Positions 9,403 to 18,532 of a stretch of DNA of 64,000 nucleotides are shown here, piece after piece (position 1 is the stretch's first letter; each line of letters starts with the position of its first letter). Source of the stretch: Tunturibacter psychrotolerans. GTDB taxonomy: Bacteria > Acidobacteriota > Terriglobia > Terriglobales > Acidobacteriaceae. Below the pieces are notes generated by a model. The model was not told the DNA's origin, made no database searches, and saw only the letters and a program-made list of their open reading frames with translations. Made by a program: the position numbers and the translations under genes. Location: the NCBI RefSeq assembly GCF_040359615.1, contig NZ_CP132942.1, positions 2,232,001 through 2,296,000 on the forward strand. Direction: 5' to 3'.

Positions 9403-10191
9403 ATGCGGCATCTGGCGAAAGCGCTGATGTTTCCCGGTTTCCTGTTCTCCGTGCTGGCTTGCACGGGATGTTTGCAGGCACAGAGTCGAACGACTCCGAC
9501 AGCGGAGGAGATTGTCAGCCGAATGCTCGAGAAGAATGGCGAGCGGCAGGCGGCGCTCGAACACTACAGGACTGACCGAACTTATCAGCTGGAATATGAC
9601 GGCACCGGTGGCAAACACCATGCGGAGATGATCGTGCGTACAGAGTACGTGGCTCCGGGTAGGAAATATTTCACGGTACTGTCGGAGTCGGGGTCGAAGC
9701 TGCTGTGCAGGGAGGTTCTTCGGCGGCTGGTCGATAAGGAGGAGCAGACGTCAGAGAAGACGGACTGGCAGCGTGCAATGTTTTCAACAGATACCTACAG
9801 GGTGGAGCTGGTTGGCAGGGAGCAGCTGGAGGGTGTGAATACGTGGGTTCTGAAGGTAGAGCCGAAGGTTTACAGCAACGTGGCGTATCGGGGGAAGGTG
9901 TGGGTGAGCATGGATGACTTTGCGACGGTGCGGATGATGGGAGAGCCGGCGAAGAGTCCTTCGTGGATGCTGGATAGCGCGAGCTTCGACTCGTGGTACA
10001 TGCGACGGGGGAGTGTATGGGTACCGGCGAAGAATGTTTCGACGACGCATGTGCGGATCGGTGGCGAGGCGAAGGTGACGATCGATTATGGGAAGTATGA
10101 TGTCTTGTTGGCGAAGCAGGTGGGAGCGGTGGAAGAGCACGGGCGGGATCGAGTTCGGAGTGTGACTTTGGCGGCTGGTCTTTTGCGTTAA
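9403..10191 (+). CDS. Exported LolA-like outer-membrane lipoprotein-sorting domain protein
   Basis: A 262-residue protein with an N-terminal signal peptide; a Cys-Thr-Gly-Cys stretch near residue 20 could be a lipobox, but the hydrophobic core and the A-Q-S site at about 28 suit signal peptidase I equally. The mature part begins with TAEEIVSRMLEKNGERQAAL, typical of the LolA/LppX-like fold found in outer-membrane lipoprotein-sorting relatives, and continues with alternating beta strands. A perfect Shine-Dalgarno sequence (GGAGGTGA) precedes the ATG. Lipid or lipoprotein binding is inferred from the fold only. Confidence 0.7.
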   Translation: MRHLAKALMFPGFLFSVLACTGCLQAQSRTTPTAEEIVSRMLEKNGERQAALEHYRTDRTYQLEYDGTGGKHHAEMIVRTEYVAPGRKYFTVLSESGSKLLCREVLRRLVDKEEQTSEKTDWQRAMFSTDTYRVELVGREQLEGVNTWVLKVEPKVYSNVAYRGKVWVSMDDFATVRMMGEPAKSPSWMLDSASFDSWYMRRGSVWVPAKNVSTTHVRIGGEAKVTIDYGKYDVLLAKQVGAVEEHGRDRVRSVTLAAGLLR

Positions 10192-10288
10192 GTGCGGGTT
10201 GCGTAGAGTTGTTTGACGAGCGTAGGCCCCGAGGAGCTAGACTTCGATAGAGCATCTAGCGGAGTTGGGATTCCAGGGGTTCGAGACT

Positions 10289-10690
10289 ATGGCGACAAAG
10301 CGGAAGAGCAAGGGCGCGTACATGATTTCGTCGGTGGCGGAGATGTACGAGATTCATCCGCAGACGTTGCGTTTGTATGAGCGGGAGGGGTTGCTGCGGC
10401 CGTCGCGGAGTGAGGGCAATACGCGTCTTTATACCGATGAGGATCTGGAGCGGCTAGAGTTTATCTTGAACCTGGCGCGGGACCTGGGCGTGAATATCGC
10501 GGGGATCGCGATCGTGCTGCAGATGCGGGAGCGGATGGAGGAGATGAATCGACAGATGCAAGGGTTCGTCGACTATGTTCGGACGGAGATGTTGACGCGA
10601 ATGCAGCAACAGCAGGCCCCGGGGGCTGGGCTGGTTCCGTTTCGGCGGCAGGTCGTGATTCCGGGGCGGAAGGATAAGAAGACCGGCTGA
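10289..10690 (+). CDS. hspR: MerR-family heat-shock repressor HspR
   Basis: A 133-residue DNA-binding protein. The MerR helix-turn-helix is clear: YMISSVAEMYEIHPQTLRLY, then EREGLLRPSR, then the wing GNTRLYTDEDLERLEFI. The EIHPQTLRLYEREGL stretch is characteristic of HspR, which represses dnaK-type operons through HAIR sites and uses DnaK as co-repressor in actinobacteria. The C-terminal region (RERMEEMNRQMQGF onward) is a dimerisation helix, with a Gln-rich and basic tail. The ATG at 10289 suits the family start; eight upstream codons are open. A matching operator lies at 3350-3370. Confidence 0.9.
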   Translation: MATKRKSKGAYMISSVAEMYEIHPQTLRLYEREGLLRPSRSEGNTRLYTDEDLERLEFILNLARDLGVNIAGIAIVLQMRERMEEMNRQMQGFVDYVRTEMLTRMQQQQAPGAGLVPFRRQVVIPGRKDKKTG

Positions 10691-10700
10691 AGTGTTGGAT

Positions 10701-11876
10701 TTACTTCGGGCCTAGTCGAAGCAAAACGCCGCCGGGGTTGATGCGGTAGCGCTCCCCGCGATAGATGATCTCTCGGCCGAAGTAGCTTGCGGCCCAACTG
10801 TAGAAGCCGAGGAGATCGCAGAGGGGATAAAGCCAGAAGAAGGTGAGCGATAGCCTGTCGCGCATGATGGCGAAGCCGATGAGCAGGGCCTGAAGACAGC
10901 GATTGGCGATTGCGGCAACGAGAAGCCCCAAGCCGATGGTGGGTCGCCCGATGGCGAGTCCGGAGAAAAACCCGAGGAGACCGAAGGGCATGGCGTAGGT
11001 GAGACCGGTGCCGAGGTGTCCGGCGGGACGGGAGCAGCGAGTGTTCTTCATCCAGCTGATCTGGTGACGCAGGCCGGCGATGAAGCTTCCATAGTTGATG
11101 CAGTGATCGACGATGGCCGTTGAGAGGATTACTTTGTAACCTTTTTCTGCGATGCGGTTGCCGAGCCAGAAGTCGTCGGCGAGCAAGTCTCCCATGTCTT
11201 TGAAGCCGCCGATCTGGTCGATCAGGGCTTTGCGGGTGAGGAGAGTCGGGCCGAGCCCGAACTTGATGTCTTCGATCAGATTTGCGGTCAGGACGCCACT
11301 GGAGAACTCCACTGTTTGTGTGAGGGCGGTGGGCAGCGAGGTGGTGACTGCGGGCTTTCCCCGAAAAACACAGGTGACTAAGCCGACTGCGGGGTCGGCC
11401 AGAGGCTGCAGGATGTCGTGGAGATAGGAGGGGCTGACGCGAACGTCGCTGTCGGAGAAGAGGATGATCTCGTGCTGCGCCGCTTCGACAAGGAGCGACA
11501 TGGAGAAGGTCTTGGGATTTTGCCAGAGCGGCTCGCCTGAGGCCAGGAATCGTGCGGAAATGGATGGGAATCGGGCCGCGACTTCTTGAGCGCAGAGAAT
11601 TCCTGGATCGGAGAGTGATCTTGCGCAGAAGATGAGTTCAAACTGGGGATAGTTGAGGGTGAAGAAGCTCTCGATATTCTCCTCCAGCCCGGAATCCTTG
11701 CCGTGAAGAGGCTTGAGAATGCTTACCGGAGGGGCGTAGTTGCCCTGATCGTTGCGATGGGAGCGGAATCGGAAGCCGCCGATGACGGCCAGAAGAAAAG
11801 ACACTCCGGAGGTCACGATGCCGAAGAAGCCGATGGCAAAGGCAACGCGGCCGATCAGGAGCAGGATGGGGGACAT
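10701..11876 (-). CDS. hpnI: Ceramide glucosyltransferase-like GT21 enzyme, probable HpnI
   Basis: A 391-residue membrane glycosyltransferase. It has an N-terminal membrane segment (residues 5-33), a GT-A domain with VSILKPLHGKD at 51-61, the DxD motif SDSD at 141-144, DD at 234-235, and C-terminal membrane helices. The acceptor-site signature of GT21 enzymes, (Q/R)xxRW, appears here as HQISW (271-275), with Ser in place of Arg. Family members in hopanoid producers add N-acetylglucosamine to bacteriohopanetetrol (HpnI). The ceramide-type role is an alternative. It is the last gene of a minus-strand run with two GT39 enzymes. Confidence 0.7.
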   Translation of the reverse strand: MSPILLLIGRVAFAIGFFGIVTSGVSFLLAVIGGFRFRSHRNDQGNYAPPVSILKPLHGKDSGLEENIESFFTLNYPQFELIFCARSLSDPGILCAQEVAARFPSISARFLASGEPLWQNPKTFSMSLLVEAAQHEIILFSDSDVRVSPSYLHDILQPLADPAVGLVTCVFRGKPAVTTSLPTALTQTVEFSSGVLTANLIEDIKFGLGPTLLTRKALIDQIGGFKDMGDLLADDFWLGNRIAEKGYKVILSTAIVDHCINYGSFIAGLRHQISWMKNTRCSRPAGHLGTGLTYAMPFGLLGFFSGLAIGRPTIGLGLLVAAIANRCLQALLIGFAIMRDRLSLTFFWLYPLCDLLGFYSWAASYFGREIIYRGERYRINPGGVLLRLGPK

Positions 11877-11950
11877 GGCTTCTGTAAGGATATCGGCTCG
11901 TGTTGGGTTGTGCCACTGCGGGGGGCGCCGCTAGGGAGACCGAAGAGCGA

Positions 11951-13927
11951 TTAGCGGTTGGAGAGGATGAATTTACCGCCTTCGGCGGCGAGGAGGTGGA
12001 CCGGGGCGAAGCGTGCAAGGTCGGCGGCACGTTGTTTGTTGAAGGTAAGCAGGAAGATACGCTGGGAGCCGGACCAGGCTTGGCGGAGTCCGTCGTCGGT
12101 TCCGAAGATGGGTGGGGCATCGGGCCAGAAGGAGCCATACCAGGGGCCGTAGATTCGCCCGTTGACGAGGGCTGCCTGTTGGCCGGTGTAGAAAAGGATG
12201 GATGAGCCGGAGGACAGCCAACCATCGATGATGACGCGATCGCCGGGCCGGATGTCCTGATTTATGGTGGCGGCGAGGGCCTTTGACCCAAGGATGGGAT
12301 AGAAGCGGACGAGGCCTTCGTGTGCGGCGAGAAGGGTGAGGGTCATTGCAGCGGCGAGGACGAGATTCGCAGCGTAAGTGAACGAGCGGCGTCGCAGGAT
12401 GTAGCTGCCGAAGCCGACGCCGAGCATGCTGAGAGCGACTGCGACGAGCGGGCCACGGAAGATTCCCATGGCGTCGTCGGTGAGGTCGAAGAGGTGGCCG
12501 AGGGAGAGATTATAGAAGTCGGGATTGGAGTTCAGGAGTGAGGCTAGATCGGCGCCGGGGGCCGGGTGCGGTGCGGTGATGGCGAAGTATCCGCAGACGA
12601 TGGCAATGATCGTGGTAAGGGGCAGGAGAAGGTAGACGTGCCAGTGGAGGGCGCTCTCGGTGGCCGTGGCGCCGATGTCGTGGAGTGTTGAGCGTGACGA
12701 TTGATCCGCGCGGGCGAGGAGACCGCCGGCCATGAGGCACAAGGCCGGTATCGCGGGAATGGAGTAGTACTCCTGACGGCTGGAGAGGGAGAAGAAGCCC
12801 ATGACGAGGATGCTCCATAGAAGGAGCGAGAGGGCGGCTTCGTGGTCGCGGGCGACGGAGAGCGCGTTGGCGGTGATGTTGGACGCGTGGTTGCGGAGAG
12901 TTCGAACGTGATTGGCGATCGCTGCCGGCAGGAAGACGGTCCAGGGAAGGACCCAGATGGCGAGATAGAGCCAGAAGAGAAGCACGGGTGTCTGGCCGTA
13001 GTCGTGGGGGATGCGTTTTGAGAGGAATCTCGCGATGTGCTCGTTGTAGAGATAGAACCAGGCCCAGCCTCCGGTGGCGGGGAGACCGAAGCCAGCGGGG
13101 AGTGGGATTGCGGGAGTGCGTAGCGCGGCGAGGATGTGCCACGGTGCTGCGAGAGCGAGGAAGACCAATGTGCTGGGGATGAGATGGAGTTTGAGCAGGA
13201 GCCTGAGCTGGTTTGTGAAGGCCAGGTAGAGCAGGACGAAGCCGATGGGAAAGACAAGGCCGATGAGACCTTTTGTCAGGACATTTGCGGCCATGACGGC
13301 GGCGAAGGCGAGGCACGGTTGAAGGGCGGATCTTTGTTGCTGGGATGAGGAGGTACCGTGTGGCTGACGGCGGTTGAGGGCTATGAGGAAGAGATGGACC
13401 GCCAGGGTCATCCAGAGGGCGATGAGAATGTCTGGGATGTAAAAGCGGGTGTAGAGGTAGGGGCCAATGCTGGTGGCGACGGCGAGTGCGGCGTAGAAGC
13501 CTCCGCGGTCGGGTTTGTCGGTGGGGGAGATTGCTGCGAAGAGGCGGATGCCTAGGGCGTAGACGGATAGGAGGAGCGCCAGGACGGCGAGGGCAAGGGG
13601 AAGGCGGGCGGCCCAGTCGTGGATGCCGAAGAGATGCATGGAGCCGGCTGCCATCCAGTACATCAGGGGAGGTTTGTCGAAGAAACGAATGCCGTCGATC
13701 GTTGGGGTGACGAAGTCGTGGCGTTGCAGCATCTCGCGAGCGACCTCGATGTAGATGGAGTCGACGTCGTCGAGGAGGCCGGGGGTGAAGAGGCCGCCGA
13801 TCTGAAGAATGAGCCAGAGAAAGAAGATGATGACGAGAGAGACGGGACTCCAGAGACGTCGCGGGGCGGCGTTTGGGGAGGAGGTCTCGTGCACTAAGGC
13901 TTCTTCGTAGAGATGGTCAGGTTGCAT
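11951..13927 (-). CDS. ArnT/PMT-like glycosyltransferase (GT39 family)
   Basis: A 658-residue inner-membrane GT-C enzyme that uses a polyprenyl-phosphate sugar donor. About twelve membrane segments are visible. The first periplasmic loop carries the acidic catalytic motif LLDDVDSIYIEVAREM (DD at 53-54) followed by FDKPPLMYWMAA, both diagnostic for ArnT-like proteins. The C-terminal third is a periplasmic domain of about 150 residues. The substrate is not readable: lipid A aminoarabinose transfer is one known role, but generic lipid or protein glycosylation is also possible. It lies between a paralogous GT39 gene and the hpnI-like gene, all on one strand with gaps under 90 bases. Confidence 0.85.
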   Translation of the reverse strand: MQPDHLYEEALVHETSSPNAAPRRLWSPVSLVIIFFLWLILQIGGLFTPGLLDDVDSIYIEVAREMLQRHDFVTPTIDGIRFFDKPPLMYWMAAGSMHLFGIHDWAARLPLALAVLALLLSVYALGIRLFAAISPTDKPDRGGFYAALAVATSIGPYLYTRFYIPDILIALWMTLAVHLFLIALNRRQPHGTSSSQQQRSALQPCLAFAAVMAANVLTKGLIGLVFPIGFVLLYLAFTNQLRLLLKLHLIPSTLVFLALAAPWHILAALRTPAIPLPAGFGLPATGGWAWFYLYNEHIARFLSKRIPHDYGQTPVLLFWLYLAIWVLPWTVFLPAAIANHVRTLRNHASNITANALSVARDHEAALSLLLWSILVMGFFSLSSRQEYYSIPAIPALCLMAGGLLARADQSSRSTLHDIGATATESALHWHVYLLLPLTTIIAIVCGYFAITAPHPAPGADLASLLNSNPDFYNLSLGHLFDLTDDAMGIFRGPLVAVALSMLGVGFGSYILRRRSFTYAANLVLAAAMTLTLLAAHEGLVRFYPILGSKALAATINQDIRPGDRVIIDGWLSSGSSILFYTGQQAALVNGRIYGPWYGSFWPDAPPIFGTDDGLRQAWSGSQRIFLLTFNKQRAADLARFAPVHLLAAEGGKFILSNR

Positions 13928-14013
13928 GGGTCTCTGGCTTTAGCTGGGAGCGCTTTGGCAGATCAACCGGTGCTGCAATGGACTGCGATGTGAGGGCATC
14001 CTTGTCGTTCCGA

Positions 14014-16302
14014 TCAGCGAGTGTTCGGTCTGGTCAGATTTTGGTTGAGGGAGAGAGTCGCGGTGTTGTGATCTTCGGATTTGCCCGAGTTGTTCAGGGG
14101 ACGGTCGGTGAAGAGGGCTTTGCCGGAACTTTCGAAGAGAAGAATCTTTTTGTTGCCGAGGAGTTGGTCGACTATTTCTCGCTTTTCCATGGGAACGAAG
14201 AGAAGCTTGCGTTCGCCGTGGCCCCAGACGGTGAGCAGGTCCTGCGAGGTGAGGAAGATGGGCGGTGCGTCGGGGAAGGTTCCGCCGAAGAGCATAGAGG
14301 AGGAGCGGCCGTTGACGAGATAGACCTGTCGGCCGAGGTAGAAGGCGATCGAGGATCCGTAGGACTGATCTCCGTAGAGGAGGACTTCGGTGTTGGGGGC
14401 GATGGAGTGGTTGGCTTCGAGCTGTTGGATGGTGTCGGCGACGCTGCGGGAGGAGAGCATGGGAGCAAAGCGTGCGAAGGCTATGTGAGCTGCGACGAAG
14501 AAAGTGGTCGCGGTGAGGGCGACAGTTACAGTCGAAGCGAGGTGTCGGCGCTGCGAGCGGAGAAACCAGGCGATGGCCGGGCCGGTAAGGAAGGCTACGG
14601 CGGCGAGCGCGGCGGGGAGACGTAGTGCCGCGAAGCTGGGACCTGTGAGGTCGAAGATGCCGGACATGGAGAGGGTGTAGTTGCCTACGCCGCGGTGGGC
14701 GAGGACATCGCCGATGTCGGGAACGAAGGGGAGATGGCGGGAGTTCCAGAGGCCGTAGATCAGCGTGACGGCAATGGCCAAGCCGAGGACGGTGAAGGTG
14801 GTGTGAGCGACGGTGATCCAGCGGCGTGAGGCGGAGTCGAAGGGGAAGGTTTGCTCGGCGTGCGTGAGGGCAACGGCAAGGAGAAGGATGATCGCGAGGT
14901 ACGCGGGGAAGGTGTAGTACTCCTGGTTGGTGGAGAGGGAGAAGAACGTGAGGACCAGAGTGGCGAAGAGGGTAAGAAGGAGGGTGCTGCGTTGGGCGAG
15001 CGTGCTGACGCGGAGGAGTGGGGTGCCCGATGGAGAGTTTGATTGGCGGCGGCGGAGGCCGTAGAGCAGAAAGAGGATGAGTGCCACGAAGACAGTGAAG
15101 AGGTATGGAACCTTCAGGGCGTTTTGGAGAATTAGGCCCACACCGACTACGGCGTAGGGTTGCCAGTAGAAGGTTCTAGCTTCGTTGGTGGGTGCGGGAT
15201 TAGAAGCGCGATAGCTCTGGAAGGTGGTGTAGGCCTGGTGGATGAGGGTTCCACAGAAGAGCGACCAGGGGAAAAGCCAGACGAGATGGAGGCTCCAGAA
15301 GAGGGAGGTAGGGAGCTTGTTGTAGTCCATCGGGTAGCGTCGGCCGAGGAAGCGGAGGAAATGCTCGTTGATGAAGTAGAACCAGAAGAAGCCGTGGCCG
15401 TTCATGCCGCCGGTGTTGCGCAGGCCAGCGAGGATGTGCCACGGGGATGCGATGAGAAGGAAGAGCAGGATTCCCGTGAAGGGTTTGAGAGTGCGCCAGT
15501 TTTTGTATTCGCCGCTTAGGGCGAGATAGAGAATGGCCGCGCCGGAGAAGAAGATGAGCGCTACGAGGCCTTTGGTAAGGACAGCGAGGGCGAGAACTGT
15601 CCACATGACGTAGGCGTAGGCGGTCGGGGAAAGAAATGCGGGGGGCACTCCACTCCGCTGCGCATCGGTCGAGATGACGGCTCTTTTCCCAGCATTTGAG
15701 AAAGCCGTTTTGTGTTTCGGCGACCTTTGGTCTGCCGCTTTCTCACTTGCGGAGGGGAGGAGACTTTGCAGGAGGCAGTAGAGGGCGACGCAGAGGAACA
15801 GAGAGAGGAGAACTTCGGGGATGTAGTAGCGGGTAAAGAGAAAGACGCCGACGGTGGTGAGAGTGGCGAGGCCGGTGTAGAAGGCAGCGCGGGCGTTGAA
15901 AGCGCGAAAGGCCCAATGATAGCCGAGGAGTGCGAGGAGAAGGACGCCGATTGCCTGCGGGAGATGCGCGGCAAAGGTGTTGAAGCCGAAGAGACAGAAG
16001 CTGAGGGCGCCCAGCCAGTAGGGGAGCGGCGCTTTTTCGAGATAGCGGATGCCGTTGACACGAAGCGTGACGAGATCGCCGGAGAGGGCCATGTGACGGG
16101 CGGCGTTGGCATGGGTTGCGTCGGCGTCGTCGAGCAAGGGCGGAGAGAAGAGGGCGGCGAAGAAGATGATGAGCCAGAGGCCGGCGAGAACGAGCAGCGC
16201 CGTGGAGCGTCGCGGGTTACAGGTGGCGAGCGTTGCCTCAGGTTCGGCGATTGTTTCGAGGAGTGTGTCTTTCATCATATTTTCGCTGTGCTCTTCTAGC
16301 AT
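14014..16302 (-). CDS. ArnT/PMT-like glycosyltransferase (GT39 family), second copy
   Basis: A 762-residue paralogue of the neighbouring GT39 enzyme. It shares the motif order: PPLLDDADATHANAARHM with DD at 58-59, then RYLEKAPLPYWLGA, multiple membrane helices, and a C-terminal periplasmic domain ending NKKILLFESSGKALFTD. The cytosolic or periplasmic insert around residues 185-220 is low in hydrophobicity and longer than in its partner, which explains the extra 100 residues. The ATG at 16300-16302 has no ribosome site; the MM pair at residues 9-10 is an alternative. As the first gene of the three-gene run it may share a promoter region with ppx, which is divergent. Confidence 0.85.
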   Translation of the reverse strand: MLEEHSENMMKDTLLETIAEPEATLATCNPRRSTALLVLAGLWLIIFFAALFSPPLLDDADATHANAARHMALSGDLVTLRVNGIRYLEKAPLPYWLGALSFCLFGFNTFAAHLPQAIGVLLLALLGYHWAFRAFNARAAFYTGLATLTTVGVFLFTRYYIPEVLLSLFLCVALYCLLQSLLPSASEKAADQRSPKHKTAFSNAGKRAVISTDAQRSGVPPAFLSPTAYAYVMWTVLALAVLTKGLVALIFFSGAAILYLALSGEYKNWRTLKPFTGILLFLLIASPWHILAGLRNTGGMNGHGFFWFYFINEHFLRFLGRRYPMDYNKLPTSLFWSLHLVWLFPWSLFCGTLIHQAYTTFQSYRASNPAPTNEARTFYWQPYAVVGVGLILQNALKVPYLFTVFVALILFLLYGLRRRQSNSPSGTPLLRVSTLAQRSTLLLTLFATLVLTFFSLSTNQEYYTFPAYLAIILLLAVALTHAEQTFPFDSASRRWITVAHTTFTVLGLAIAVTLIYGLWNSRHLPFVPDIGDVLAHRGVGNYTLSMSGIFDLTGPSFAALRLPAALAAVAFLTGPAIAWFLRSQRRHLASTVTVALTATTFFVAAHIAFARFAPMLSSRSVADTIQQLEANHSIAPNTEVLLYGDQSYGSSIAFYLGRQVYLVNGRSSSMLFGGTFPDAPPIFLTSQDLLTVWGHGERKLLFVPMEKREIVDQLLGNKKILLFESSGKALFTDRPLNNSGKSEDHNTATLSLNQNLTRPNTR

Positions 16303-16410
16303 AAATGGCTTGCAAGGAAGATTGTTGGTAAGGTGCGCCGCTCAGGGAACGGCTTGCGAGATGTAATCTTCTTGTGGTGGGATTTTTGCTCCTGAGGTGA
16401 CTCCAGAACT

Positions 16411-17973
16411 ATGCCTACGTTTGCCGCGATCGATATTGGATCGAACTCGTGTCGCTTGAAAATTGCCAGCGTACAGATGCATCGATTGAAGACATTGCAC
16501 GAGGACCGTGAGGTCACGCGGCTGGGGGAGAGTGTTTTTCAGACGGGAGTGATCTCGCCTGAGGCGATGGCCTCGACGATTCGTGCGCTCAAGCGTTTTC
16601 ATAAGGCAGTACAGCTGCATGTGGCCGATAAAGTTCGCGTGGTGGCGACGAGCGCGATGCGTGATGCGCGGAATGCAGCGGCGTTTACTGAGTGGGTGAA
16701 GGCGACAACGGGTTGGAACGTTGAGGTGATCTCGGGGCTTGAGGAAGGGCACCTGATTCACCTGGGAGTGGTGACGCATGAGGTGGGGGCGCGGGGACGG
16801 TGTCTGCTGATCGATCTGGGCGGCGGGAGTTGCGAGGTGACGCTCTCCGATGGCGGCCGAATCAAGTCGATGGTGAGCATGCCGCTGGGAGCGGTGCGGC
16901 TGCGGGAAGAGTTTCTGCGGAGCGACCCTCCGGCGAAGGAAGATGTCGCGCGGTTGAAGCAGTTCATTGATCGCGAGTTGAAGCGGGCAGAGAAGAAGCT
17001 TGGGACGCCGAGAGTAGGGTTGGTGATTGCGACCTCGGGGACGGCGTCGGCGCTGGCGGAGGCGAGTGGGCATGTCCGCAAGGGCAGGGCGACAAATAAG
17101 ACTTTGGCAAAGAAACGACTGGAGCGCGTGGGAGCTTTGACTGCGGACACACCCGATGTGCGGCGACTGGCGGATCGGCTGGCGAAGATGAACAATTCTG
17201 AGCGGGAAGGAGTGCCAGGGATTGGGCCACGGCGGTCGGAGATTATCGTCGGCGGCTCGCTGGTGTATGCAAGTTTGCTGGAGCGGATGGGGCTGAAGGG
17301 ATTTCGCTATTCTCCGCTGGGCCTGCGCGACGGGATGCTCGCGCAGATGCTGGCGGAGGTCGATCTACGAACGTCAGTGCACCAGAAGATCGAGAGCGAG
17401 CGATGGGCAGGCGTGCTCGAGGTTTGCCAGAGGTACGGAATCGAACAGCGGCGGGTGGAGCCGGTGAGGCAGCATGTGGTGGAGTTGTTCAATGCATTGG
17501 CGCGGGTGCATGAGTTGCCGGAGGAGTACAGGCTGTGGCTCGAGGCTGCGGCGATGATGCAGGATGTCGGCAAGTTCATGAACCACCAGGGACATTACCG
17601 TCACACGCAATACATCATTGCGAACTCGGAGATCTTCGGATTTTCGCCGGAACAGCGGATGATTGTGAGCGCTGTCGCCCGGTACATGGGGAAGAGCCGG
17701 CCCGATCCTCTGGACCGGCCGATGCGGTGGATTCCGGTGGAAGAGCACATGAACGTGACACGGGCGGTGGTGTTGCTTCGGCTAGCGGTGGCGCTGAATC
17801 AGGACCGCGCCAGCGCGGTCCTCCAGATGAAGACTCATGTGTATCCGAAGCGTGTTCTGCTGGAGTTGGTGCCGGGACGTGGTGGAGCCGAGTTGGAGGC
17901 CTGGTCGCTGAAGAAAGAAGCGGCTTATTTTCGCGAGGTCTTTCGGCGGGAACTCTTCGTCGAGGTGGCGTAG
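16411..17973 (+). CDS. Ppx/GppA phosphatase family protein with HD-like C-terminal domain
   Basis: A 520-residue enzyme that hydrolyses polyphosphate or pppGpp. It has the ASKHA phosphatase fold: AAIDIGSNSCRLKIA at residues 5-19 (phosphate loop), EEGHLIHLGV near 111, and the LLIDLGGGSCEVTL loop near 131. The C-terminal half has an HD-type helical domain (AAMMQDVGKFMNHQGHY near 376-392, followed by a second His-rich segment). That two-domain layout matches long-form exopolyphosphatases. The 3' end overlaps the convergent sixA-like gene by 49 bases, and both act in phosphate metabolism or signalling. Confidence 0.85.
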   Translation: MPTFAAIDIGSNSCRLKIASVQMHRLKTLHEDREVTRLGESVFQTGVISPEAMASTIRALKRFHKAVQLHVADKVRVVATSAMRDARNAAAFTEWVKATTGWNVEVISGLEEGHLIHLGVVTHEVGARGRCLLIDLGGGSCEVTLSDGGRIKSMVSMPLGAVRLREEFLRSDPPAKEDVARLKQFIDRELKRAEKKLGTPRVGLVIATSGTASALAEASGHVRKGRATNKTLAKKRLERVGALTADTPDVRRLADRLAKMNNSEREGVPGIGPRRSEIIVGGSLVYASLLERMGLKGFRYSPLGLRDGMLAQMLAEVDLRTSVHQKIESERWAGVLEVCQRYGIEQRRVEPVRQHVVELFNALARVHELPEEYRLWLEAAAMMQDVGKFMNHQGHYRHTQYIIANSEIFGFSPEQRMIVSAVARYMGKSRPDPLDRPMRWIPVEEHMNVTRAVVLLRLAVALNQDRASAVLQMKTHVYPKRVLLELVPGRGGAELEAWSLKKEAAYFREVFRRELFVEVA

Positions 17974-18458
17974 AGGGCGCGAACGGTGCGGGGGTCGAGC
18001 AAGGCTTGCAGAGTAGCGGGACCACGGGTGATGACGACGCGCGCGATAGAGCCCTTGCGGAGGCGGATATTGGCTGTGGGGCTTGCGGCGGGGACTAGAA
18101 GCGAGCCTAAGAAAATGGTTAGGTTTGGGTTATGGCCGACCACGAGGACGTTTTCGCGGTTCGAGATCTCGCGAAGGAGCTTTTGGAAGTCCTTTACGGT
18201 AGCGGAGGGGGCGAGTGCTTCAGATTGCTGAATCGGGGCTTCGTAACCGGTCTCGGTGCCGATCATGGCGGCGGTCTGGAGGGAGCGCTTGAGTGGGCTC
18301 GAGATGATGAGATCAAACTGTATGTTCAATGCATTGAGCACGTAAGCAAGCTGGAGACTATGCTTTTTCCCTTCTTTGTCGAGGGGACGCTTCACGTCGA
18401 GGAGGGGATTTGTTCTGCGAAGACCAGCGCTGGCGTGGCGAAGAATATACAAATTCAT
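17925..18458 (-). CDS. SixA-type histidine phosphatase
   Basis: A 177-residue member of the histidine phosphatase superfamily. The catalytic motif RHAS is at residues 7-10 (RHG in most of the family), a second Arg lies in SSPLKRSLQTA near 55, and the second His is in VVGHNPNLT near 109. SixA dephosphorylates phosphohistidine on signalling proteins such as ArcB or PtsN-type phosphotransferases. The C-terminus is a basic tail (STKSSRRKTSRK). The last 49 bases overlap the ppx stop region tail to tail, so the two transcripts should be antisense to each other there. Confidence 0.8.
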   Translation of the reverse strand: MNLYILRHASAGLRRTNPLLDVKRPLDKEGKKHSLQLAYVLNALNIQFDLIISSPLKRSLQTAAMIGTETGYEAPIQQSEALAPSATVKDFQKLLREISNRENVLVVGHNPNLTIFLGSLLVPAASPTANIRLRKGSIARVVITRGPATLQALLDPRTVRALYATSTKSSRRKTSRK

Positions 18459-18532
18459 AATCTATTCACATATTACCGCAGGGGGCGTTTATGGCTCATA
18501 GCCGGGGTATGAATGTGTGGTGAGATGTTGGG

